Shown in pieces: positions 13,506-19,587 of a DNA stretch of 19,587 nucleotides. The stretch comes from CAZKNJ01 sp964554185 (lineage in GTDB: Bacteria > 4484-113), in NCBI GenBank assembly GCA_964554185.1, contig CAZKNJ010000035.1, forward strand, positions 1 to 19,587, read 5' to 3'. Each line of letters begins with the position of its first letter. Positions within the stretch are counted from its first letter, which is position 1. The position numbers and the translations under genes are program-made. The notes beneath the pieces were generated by a model. The model ran no database searches. It was not told where the DNA came from and worked only from the letters and a program-made list of their open reading frames with translations.

Positions 13506-13859
13506 GTGAACATTTACGTAGGCAATCTTTCTTTTGACTGCCAGGACGAAGACCTCAGGCAGCTTTTCAGCGCCCACGGCCAGGTTGATTCGGCCAGAGT
13601 AATCGCCGACAAGTTTACCGGCAAGTCCCGCGGCTTCGGCTTCGTGGAGATGCCCAATGACGCGGAGGCGCAGGCGGCCATCGCTGCGGTGAACGGCAAG
13701 GAGTTCAAGGGCCGCGAGATCAGCGTGAATGAAGCCCGCCCCAAGACTGAAGGCGGAGGGGGCGGACGCGGTTTTGGACGCGGCGGCGGCGGCGGTGGTG
13801 GTGGCCGTGGCGGCGAGCGTGGTGGTGGCGGCGGCGGCGGACGCGAACGGCGCTGGTAG
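13506..13859 (+). CDS. RRM-domain RNA-binding protein, long glycine-rich tail (paralogue 2)
   Basis: A 117-aa protein with one RRM: RNP2 IYVGNL (3-8), RNP1 KSRGFGFVEM (40-49), and a tail from about residue 80 made almost wholly of Gly with Arg and Phe (RGFGRGGG, RGGERGGG), ending RERRW as in paralogue 1. The Gly/Arg tail is longer than in paralogue 1 and could add nonspecific RNA binding or self-association, as in glycine-rich RNA-binding proteins. GTG 13506 is preceded by AAGGAG (13493-13498) at 7-nt spacing. It has its own promoter and leader. A role in RNA chaperoning or cold response is inferred from the family and from the structured leader. Confidence 0.93.
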   Translation: MNIYVGNLSFDCQDEDLRQLFSAHGQVDSARVIADKFTGKSRGFGFVEMPNDAEAQAAIAAVNGKEFKGREISVNEARPKTEGGGGGRGFGRGGGGGGGGRGGERGGGGGGGRERRW

Positions 13860-13931
13860 CAGTCCCTCCGGGCTAACTAGCTTCCGGCTGTAAACAGGCC
13901 TTTCTCGCAGGCTCATCATGTGCTGCGTGGA

Positions 13932-13965
13932 GATGGATTGCGTGCGGGCTATTACCCGATCCATC
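13932..13965. terminator. Possible bidirectional hairpin between convergent genes
   Basis: GATGGAT (13932-13938) pairs with ATCCATC (13959-13965), with an inner GGG/CCC (13946-13948, 13955-13957). It lies between the convergent second RRM gene and the ABC permease gene. There is no U-tract on either side, so the call is weak. Confidence 0.3.
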
Positions 13966-13978
13966 CTCGCGCCTCCCG

Positions 13979-14800
13979 CTAGGTGACTACCCGCGGGTAA
14001 AGGCGTGCGCCGATTGCGATCAATATCGCGCTTGCGGCCAGCAGTGCACCCACATCAACCAGCAACCCGTACTGGCTCGTTCCGCTTGCAAGCATGGCAC
14101 CGCGCAGCGCGTCCACTTCATAGGTCAGGGGATTGACCCGCGCGATGGCCTGCAGCCAATTGGGCATCAGCGAGATAGGGTAGATGGCGTTACTGGCGAA
14201 GAACAGCGGCATGGTCATTAGCTGGCCGATTCCCATGAACCGCTCTCTGGTTTTGACCAGGCAGGCTATAACGAGCGAGAAGGTGGAGAAAAACGCTGCA
14301 GCCAGCATCACTACCGCGAGAACGGTTATCAGCCTCAGAGGATTCCAGCTCAGGTGGACGCCGGTGATAACCGCCAGCACATAGATGATGAGAACCTGTG
14401 AAATCGAGCGCACGCTGGCGGAGACGGCTTTGCCCAGCACCAGGACGACACGCGGTGTCGGGCTGACCAGGAATTTATGCACCAAACCCAGGTCTCGCTC
14501 CCAGATCACGGCGATGCCGTAGAAGATGGCGATGAACAGCACGCTCTGTGCGAGGATGCCGGGCGCCAGGAAGTCCTGGTAATGCGCGATTCCGATTCCA
14601 CGAATGCGCCCGAACACCTGCCCGAATACGAGCAGCCATAGCGCCGGCTGGACCGCCCGGGATATGAGCTCGGTGGGATCGTGCCGCAGCTTGCGGATCT
14701 CCAATTCAACGAGTGCAAAGGTCTTTCTTATGAAACTGCTGACCGCCTGCGGGATGCTAGCCCAGGCGGCGCGCGACGCGGCGTTGACGTCTGATATCAC
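13979..14800 (-). CDS. ABC-2 type transporter permease (DrrB-like)
   Basis: The membrane half of an ABC exporter: 273 aa, with about six hydrophobic segments and the ABC-2 family features of a cytoplasmic N-terminus, a first helix at LWLLVFGQVFG, an ILAQSVLFIAIFYGIAVIWERDLG segment ahead of the conserved PTPR turn (VHKFLVSPTPRVVLVLGK), and the C-terminal NPLTYEVDALRGAML signature. GTG 14800 is preferred because AGGAGG (complement of 14809-14814) lies 8 nt upstream; ATG 14818 and 14836 would extend further into the ATPase gene. Even the chosen start overlaps the ATPase gene by 44 nt, so translation is coupled. Likely exports drugs, lipids or other amphiphiles; the substrate is unknown. Confidence 0.88.
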   Translation of the reverse strand: MISDVNAASRAAWASIPQAVSSFIRKTFALVELEIRKLRHDPTELISRAVQPALWLLVFGQVFGRIRGIGIAHYQDFLAPGILAQSVLFIAIFYGIAVIWERDLGLVHKFLVSPTPRVVLVLGKAVSASVRSISQVLIIYVLAVITGVHLSWNPLRLITVLAVVMLAAAFFSTFSLVIACLVKTRERFMGIGQLMTMPLFFASNAIYPISLMPNWLQAIARVNPLTYEVDALRGAMLASGTSQYGLLVDVGALLAASAILIAIGARLYPRVVT

Positions 14801-15554
14801 GGAATCTCCCTCCTGCATCAAGTGTGTCACCGGCATAGTGCATGAATACGTCGTCCAGGGTCGCGTCGGGCTGTCCGAGCGACGCCTTCAGTTCCTTAGG
14901 CGCGCCGATTGCGCGCACCGTTCCGTGGTGCATGATGGCGACGCGCTGGCAGAGGATATCCGCCTCCTCCATCAAGTGCGTGGTAACCAGGATGGTGTCG
15001 CCGAAATCGCGCTGAAGCTGCTGGATATGTTCCCAAACCAGGTGGCGGGCGGCAGGATCCAAACCGACTGTAGGCTCATCGAGAAAGAGGACGCGCGGAC
15101 GATGGAGCATGGACTGAGCCATCTCCAGGCGGCGGACCATTCCGCCCGAGTAGGTCTTGACCAGGTTATTACCCGCCGCAGTCAGCCCCATGAGAGCCAG
15201 GGCGTCCTGAATGCGCTGCCTGAGTTCCCGGCGCGGAATGTCGTAGAGCTTGGCGAAGATGAGCAGGTTCTCATAACCAGACAGGTTGCCATCGGCCGAT
15301 ATCATCTGCGGGACGTAGCCGATGATCCGTCTCACTGCCCCCGCTTGCCGTACTACATCGAAACCGCCAACGCTGGCGTGCCCTGCGGAGGGTGGCAGCA
15401 AGGTCGTCAGCATCTTGAGCACCGTAGTTTTTCCAGCCCCATTCGGGCCGAGCAAGCCGAAAACCTCTCCCTCGGGAATGGCAATCGTGAAGTCGTCAAC
15501 AGCGATGAGAGCGCCAAAGCGCTTAGTGAGCCCATCTGTTTGCAGAATGATCAT
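14757..15554 (-). CDS. ABC transporter ATP-binding protein (DrrA-like)
   Basis: The ATPase of the exporter, 265 aa. Walker A GPNGAGKT (36-43), Q-loop Gln83, signature YSGGM (135-139), Walker B VLFLDEPT (155-162), D-loop GLDP (164-167) and H-loop His193 (TTHLMEEAD) are all present. The C-terminal TLDDVFMHYAG (232-242) is the DrrA/CcmA-type tail motif; the roughly 20 residues after it, rich in Arg, lie over the start of the permease gene and may be a run-on. The ATG lies 3 nt after the MarR stop, with GGAGGGAG within the marR 3' end as the ribosome-binding site. Confidence 0.94.
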   Translation of the reverse strand: MIILQTDGLTKRFGALIAVDDFTIAIPEGEVFGLLGPNGAGKTTVLKMLTTLLPPSAGHASVGGFDVVRQAGAVRRIIGYVPQMISADGNLSGYENLLIFAKLYDIPRRELRQRIQDALALMGLTAAGNNLVKTYSGGMVRRLEMAQSMLHRPRVLFLDEPTVGLDPAARHLVWEHIQQLQRDFGDTILVTTHLMEEADILCQRVAIMHHGTVRAIGAPKELKASLGQPDATLDDVFMHYAGDTLDAGGRFRDIRRQRRVARRLG

Positions 15555-15557
15555 GCG

Positions 15558-16037
15558 CTACTCCCTCCGCTCCGGCGTCTTCCCGACGACGCGCATCAAC
15601 AGCAGCATGGCCGTGCCCAGGTTGTTTCGCTCCTCCGGCGAAAACGCGCCAAGACGCCGGGCCATGCGTTCAAGGGTTTCGGTACGCGCGACACCAAGCA
15701 CCTCCTCGCCCTGAGCCGTCAATGACACGGTGGCCCGGCGCCGGTCGGCGGCGGCGATGTCCCGCGCCACGTAATTCCGTTTGCATAGCGCGTCGATGTG
15801 GTGGGAGGTGGTGGAGAGAGCCAGACCCAGGTGCTCGGCGATTCCCGATATGGAAGTACCGGGATGTCGCCGCAAGTGCAGGAGCGTGCGGAACTGCGGG
15901 ACCGTCAGGTTGGAAGGGCGGCGCGCCCGCATATCCTGGCGCACCAGCCTCATGACCTCAGGCACGGCGGAAAGTACCAATCTCGCGCACTCCTCTACCG
16001 AGAGAGCTTTGTCGCTTCGTATATCGAATAGTTCCAT
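15558..16037 (-). CDS. MarR-family transcriptional regulator
   Basis: A 159-aa winged-helix regulator. The DNA-binding core is LTVPQFRTLLHLRRHPGTSISGIAEHLGLALSTTSHHIDALCKRNYVARDIAAADRRRATVSLTA in outline, with the recognition helix about residues 73-85 and the wing carrying the conserved DRR (97-99). As first gene of a marR-ATPase-permease operon it is probably a ligand-responsive repressor of the exporter. ATG 16037 is the only close start, since an in-frame TAA lies just upstream. The AAAGGAG upstream is about 16 nt away, too far for usual initiation. A promoter at 16047-16076 would start transcription about 3 nt before the ATG, suggesting nearly leaderless translation. Confidence 0.93.
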   Translation of the reverse strand: MELFDIRSDKALSVEECARLVLSAVPEVMRLVRQDMRARRPSNLTVPQFRTLLHLRRHPGTSISGIAEHLGLALSTTSHHIDALCKRNYVARDIAAADRRRATVSLTAQGEEVLGVARTETLERMARRLGAFSPEERNNLGTAMLLLMRVVGKTPERRE

Positions 16038-16046
16038 GCACGAAGG

Positions 16047-16076
16047 ATTTTACTCCTTTCCCTGGTGCGGAATCAA
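16047..16076 (-). promoter_or_regulatory. Candidate promoter of the marR-ABC operon
   Basis: Minus-strand TTGATT (complement of 16071-16076), an 18-nt spacer and TAAAAT (complement of 16047-16052). The -10 ends 9 nt before the marR ATG, so the leader would be about 0-3 nt. It is divergent from lemA. I found no clear inverted repeat for MarR binding. Confidence 0.55.
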
Positions 16077-16117
16077 GCGGTTCACCGAGGGAGCGGGCGT
16101 TCAGTCACGCGCAACTG

Positions 16118-16126
16118 TGGTAGTAT
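16118..16126 (+). promoter_or_regulatory. Extended -10 promoter of lemA
   Basis: TGG-TAGTAT (16118-16126), 28 nt before ATG 16155, with GGGGG at 16146-16150 as the ribosome-binding site. No strong -35. Confidence 0.5.
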
Positions 16127-16154
16127 TCTGCATTCCTGCATATCTGGGGGACTG

Positions 16155-16724
16155 ATGGGCATTGGGCTAATCATCGCCATTGTAGTAGCTGCGATCGTTA
16201 TCGTTGGCGCGGTAATCGTTTTCAATGGATTTGTACGCGGCAAGAACCTCGTGCGTGAGGCCTGGAGCGGAATTGACGTCCAGCTCAAGCGCCGCCATGA
16301 CCTTATCCCCAACATCGTGGAGACGGTGAAGGGATATGCCACCCACGAGCGCGAGGCGTTTGAGAAAGTGGCGGAGCTTCGCACCGAAGGCTTACGCTCG
16401 GACAACGTGAAGGTTCGCAGCGATTCGGAGAACGCGCTTACCGCGTCCATCAAGACGCTGTTCGCCGTGGCAGAAGCCTATCCTGACCTGAAGGCCAACG
16501 AGAACTTCCTGAAGCTGCAGGACGCGCTGATTGAGGTGGAGGACAACATCCAGTATGCCCGGCGCTACTACAACGGCACGGTGCGCGATTTCAACATCCG
16601 CTGCGAGGCTTTCCCCAGCAACATCATCGCCGGGATCTTCGGCTTCCGGCGGCAGGAGTATTTTGAGATTGAACTTGCCAGCGAACGGAGCGCGCCGGAA
16701 CTGAAGCTCTCCGGCGCTGGATAG
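16155..16724 (+). CDS. lemA: LemA family membrane protein
   Basis: A 189-aa protein of typical LemA length. One N-terminal membrane helix (about 3-24) and a long helical domain with the signature LVREAWSGIDVQLKRRHDLIPNIVETVKGYATHEREAFEKVAELR (outline, about 32-76), then ENFLKLQDALIEVEDNIQYARRYYN and the terminal FPSNIIAGIFGFRRQEYFEI. ATG 16155 is chosen over upstream in-frame codons because it begins the family N-terminus and follows GGGGG. The biochemical role of LemA is not well established. It is followed after 18 nt by the DUF2207 gene, a frequent partner in bacteria, so the two probably form an envelope complex or pathway. Confidence 0.93.
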   Translation: MGIGLIIAIVVAAIVIVGAVIVFNGFVRGKNLVREAWSGIDVQLKRRHDLIPNIVETVKGYATHEREAFEKVAELRTEGLRSDNVKVRSDSENALTASIKTLFAVAEAYPDLKANENFLKLQDALIEVEDNIQYARRYYNGTVRDFNIRCEAFPSNIIAGIFGFRRQEYFEIELASERSAPELKLSGAG

Positions 16725-16742
16725 TAAACACCAGGAGCGACT

Positions 16743-18379
16743 ATGCAAGGAGCGTTCATCAAATTCGCAACTTACCTCCTTATTAGCGTGGTTTTCGTGC
16801 TGGTCTCATACGCCACGTTGGCCGAAGAGAGGATCCTCTCCTACGACAGCCACATCTCCGTAGCCGCAGACGCCACGATGACCGTGCAGGAGACCATCCA
16901 GGTGGTCTGCGAAAACAACCAGATCAACCACGGCATCTTCCGCGAGTTCCCCACTAAGTACCGCGACCAGTATGGCAACCGCTATGTGGTAGGTTTTGAA
17001 GTGCTTGATGTGAAGCGCGACGGCAAGAGCGAGCCCTACCATATCGAGAAGAGATCCAACGGCTACTGCGTGAAGATCGGCAGCGGCGATGTCGTTCTGC
17101 CTCCGGCAACTTACACCTATACGTTGACCTATGAGACCAACCGCCAGCTGGGTTTCTTTGAGGACCATGACGAGCTCTACTGGAATGCCACCGGTACCGA
17201 TTGGGATTTCACCATTGAGCAAGCGACTGCGACGGTGAGCCTGCCGGAAGGCGTGCCCGTGGACGAGATCAAGGTTGAGGGCTACACGGGTTACCAGGGA
17301 GATCAAGGGCAGGACTACGTCGCCGAAGTGGATGAGCGTGGTGTGAGCCGCTTCGCTTCTACGAGAACCCTGTCTCCCGGCGAAGGACTGACGATTGTCG
17401 TCTCCTTCCCCAAAGGATATGTACATGAGCCGACCTTCACCGAGAAGCTGATGTGGCTTCTGCGGGACAATGCGACTGTGCTAACCGCGCTGGCGGGGCT
17501 GATTGTGCTGCTTCTCTACTACTTGATGATGTGGAAAAAAGTCGGCCGCGATCCCAGGGCCGGAACGATCATCCCGCTCTATGAGCCGCCCGAGGGCTTC
17601 TCGCCTGCGGCGGTGCGCTTCTTGCGGGGCATGGGATACGACTCGACCGTGATGACCGCGGCGGTAATCAACTGCGCGGTGAAAGGGCACGCCACTATCA
17701 CCGAGCAGGGGGACAAGTACTTAGTGACCCGTGTGCGCAGCAAGGAGCGGCTAGCCGAAGAAGAGGCGGCGCTGCTGGATGTGCTGGTGCGAGGTGAAGG
17801 CGACTCCATCCTGATTGACAAGGACAGCACCGGAAGGCTCCAGAGCGCTGAAGCGGAGATCACGAAGAAGCTCGCCGCCCAGCAGCGCAACAAGTATTAC
17901 ATCACCAACACGGGCTCGTATACTGTCGGCCTGTTGATTGCGCTTGCGGTCGGTGCGGTTGTGCTCCTCAACGCCATCAACACGGAGAGCTTCAACGTTG
18001 TGGCTTGGATCTGCGTGTTTGTGATGTTCGTGCTCACAGCCCTATTTAACCACTTGCTCAAAGCGTACACGCCACAAGGGCGCGCGATACTTGACCGGAT
18101 AATGGGTTTCCGCATGTACTTGTCGGTTGCCGAAAGAGAGCGGCTGAACTTGCAGAATCCGCCGGACCGCACGCCCGAGCTGTTTGAGATGTTCCTGCCG
18201 TATGCTCTGGCTCTGGGAGTTGAGAAAGCCTGGGCGGCTCAGTTCGCCAGCGTGTTCGCCGCTCTAAGCGCGACCGGGAAGGAGTATCATCCGGCTTGGT
18301 ACAGCGGCGATTCGTTTGACACCTTCGACGCAGGGAACTTTAGCAGTTCGGTAGGGGAATCGTTCTCCGGCGCTATCGC
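16743..18379 (+). CDS. DUF2207 domain membrane protein, 3' end lost in a gap
   Basis: The visible 545 residues have a signal peptide or N-terminal membrane helix (about 7-27), a large extracytoplasmic beta-rich domain (about 30-240) with NHGIFREFPTKYRDQYGNRY typical of DUF2207, a membrane helix (about 244-264) followed by KKVGRDP, a cytoplasmic domain, two more helices (about 392-411 and 418-439), and the conserved GFRMYLSVAERERL and TPELFEMFLPYALALGVEKAWAAQFA. The usual Gly/Ser-rich C-terminal tail is expected just where the sequence stops (SSSVGESFSGAIA), so only a short part is missing. AGGAG at 16733-16737 gives a 5-nt spacing. The frame continuing after the gap belongs to another gene and should be ignored. 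Function unknown; partner of LemA. Confidence 0.88.
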
Positions 18380-18479
18380 NNNNNNNNNNNNNNNNNNNNN
18401 NNNNNNNNNNNNNNNNNNNNNNNNNNNNNNNNNNNNNNNNNNNNNNNNNNNNNNNNNNNNNNNNNNNNNNNNNNNNNNN
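18380..18479. other. Assembly gap (100 N) between convergent genes
   Basis: Exactly 100 N. Unlike the other two gaps it has no duplicated flanks, so real sequence of unknown length is missing: the DUF2207 C-terminus, any terminator and the end of the esterase gene. Confidence 0.95.
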
Positions 18480-19572
18480 GCAGCGGCTCGGCAGGCACGC
18501 TGTGCGGCCCGGCGAACTCAAAGAACGTGACGTCGTAGCCGTTTTCCAGCAGCGTATCCCGCGCCTTCTCACTCGCCGAGAACTCCACCACCCGGTCTTC
18601 ATTCCCGTGCGCAATAAACACGCGCAGGTGATTCGCCGCGGCGATGTCCTCGTCAGTGAGAACACCCATTTCCAGCCAGCCCGCGAAGCAGACGATGCCA
18701 TCAAAGTACTCATGATGGAGGATGCCCGTCAGGTATGTGAGGGTGCAGCCCTGCGAAAAGCCGAGTAGGTACACTTCGTCCACGCTGTAGCGTCCGCGCA
18801 GCTCTTCCACTGCGTGGGCAACGTAGTCGGCCGATGAAACCGCCGTCTGCTTCCAGAACTCCTCGTCGTCCGGCAGGCCGGTAATCCAGCTGTAGCCCAG
18901 GTCGCCGCCCACCGAGAACGCGTACGGCGCTTCCAGCGACGCGAAGATGAAGTCGTGCTCGCTGAAGCGCTCCCACAATCCCATGAAGCTCTTGGGCGAG
19001 GCGCCATAGCCGTGCAGGCCGACCACCAGCGTGTAGGTCTTTGCTGGATCGTAATTGTCCGGAAGCTGGACGTAGCACTCGTGGTAAGTCGGAGCTTCCA
19101 GCAGCATGAGCGTGCCGGCTCCGGCGTCCCGGGCCTTCTGCGCTGCCGCCAGCTTCGCCAGCGTCTCTTTGAACACGTCGGCGTCGCGCACGGAGTCGAA
19201 ATCAGCGTCGTGCGCCGCCATCCCGAACTCCTCGAAGCCGGCCTTGGCCGCCCGCTCCAGGTACTTCGCCGCCAGCTCCGCTTCACCCATCAGCCCGTAG
19301 CAGCAGGCGAGGTTGTAGATGCTGTTGCCGTCCTTGGCGTTGTAGTGGAGTAGGGCGAGGTAGTACTGCGCCGCCTTCTGGTAGTCCTGGGCGTCGTAGG
19401 CCTCGCGGGCCGTGGTCTGCCACTCCGCCAGGTCGGTGTCCAGGAACGCGCCGGCGTCTGCCGCCAGTGGGTTGATAGCCGCCGGGTCAACCTCGGCGTT
19501 TTCCGCCCAGGCGATGGGCGCGCCGAGCATCAGGATTGCCGTCGCGATTATCCAGGTGAAGATTACACGCAT
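18480..19572 (-). CDS. Secreted TPR-alpha/beta hydrolase (esterase), 3' end lost in a gap
   Basis: The visible 364 residues have a signal peptide (1-23, ending AWA), a TPR-like helical region (about 55-115: AREAYDAQDYQKAAQYYLALL and IYNLACCYGLMGEAELAAKYLERA), a linker with DADFDSVRDADVFKETLAKL (122-141), and a phospholipase/carboxylesterase-type alpha/beta hydrolase (about 160 to end). The catalytic triad is visible: nucleophile Ser273 in GFSQG, Asp326 in HGNEDRVV, and His357 in GPHSVP; the oxyanion motif is LHGYG (186-190). Only about 20 C-terminal residues after the His should be missing. ATG 19572 follows AAAGGGGG. Substrate unknown; predicted exported esterase whose TPR may bind a partner or polymer. 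It converges with the DUF2207 gene. Confidence 0.88.
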
Positions 19573-19587
19573 GGGATACCCCCTTTG

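Noticed and set aside
14604..15725. 373-codon plus-strand frame over the ABC genes
   Set aside because: It runs antisense to two genes with full Walker and permease motifs and crosses gene boundaries; a composition artefact.
16065..16154. Start of lemA at 16065
   Set aside because: The extension covers the divergent promoter region; ATG 16155 gives the usual family N-terminus.
18480..18530. Continuation of the DUF2207 frame after the gap
   Set aside because: The sequence after the gap is the 3' part of the minus-strand esterase; the joined frame across N is accidental.
1..19587. CRISPR arrays, insertion sequences, prophage genes and tRNA genes
   Set aside because: No regularly spaced repeats, transposase motifs, terminal inverted repeats, phage proteins or complete cloverleaf other than the tmRNA were seen on either strand.

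Overview
The window is a GC-rich bacterial chromosome segment, probably from a draft or metagenome-assembled genome. It has Shine-Dalgarno sites, sigma70-type promoters, compact operons, housekeeping genes and three 100-N gaps. The gene set (CoaX, NadC, tmRNA, NfeD plus flotillin, LemA plus DUF2207, small RRM proteins) fits several GC-rich phyla. Armatimonadota or Chloroflexota are guesses only; nothing here fixes the taxonomy.

Layout. 30-545 is a Vsr-like endonuclease gene that looks less GC-rich than the rest, converging on an endonuclease/exonuclease/phosphatase-fold gene (577-1296, minus). 1523-4335 is a plus-strand membrane operon: an NfeD-like OB-fold membrane protein, a flotillin and a small exported protein. 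4524-5286 (minus) is an unrecognised overlapping gene pair whose first product resembles HicB. 5399-7011 (minus) is a nadC-coaX operon for NAD and CoA synthesis. 7085-10458 (plus) holds an SGNH-like lipoprotein, an MFS exporter and a UDP-GlcNAc 2-epimerase, each with its own promoter candidate. 10569-10930 is the tmRNA gene ssrA. 11329-12471 is a nitronate-monooxygenase-like flavoprotein with a C-terminal cysteine cluster. 12722-13859 is a tandem pair of glycine-tailed RRM genes. 13979-16037 (minus) is a marR-ABC ATPase-ABC permease efflux operon. 16155-18379 is lemA followed by a DUF2207 gene cut by a gap. 18480-19572 (minus) is a secreted TPR plus alpha/beta-hydrolase esterase whose last residues are lost in the same gap.

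The most interesting signal is in the two RRM genes. Each has a roughly 150-nt 5' leader with the same order of conserved blocks and a predicted long-range helix that closes about 115 nt just upstream of the ribosome-binding site. This looks like a duplicated cis-regulatory RNA. Other points: promoters repeatedly use an extended -10 of the form TG(G/C)TAnnAT; three -10 boxes sit only 6-12 nt from the start codon, implying leaderless or nearly leaderless mRNAs; and the tmRNA encodes a short tag, ANNHQLAAA.

Assembly caution. Two of the three N gaps (4336-4435 and 11072-11171) are flanked by exact 55-bp direct copies. These are best read as unmerged contig overlaps and not as biology. The third gap (18380-18479) lacks this and hides real coding sequence.
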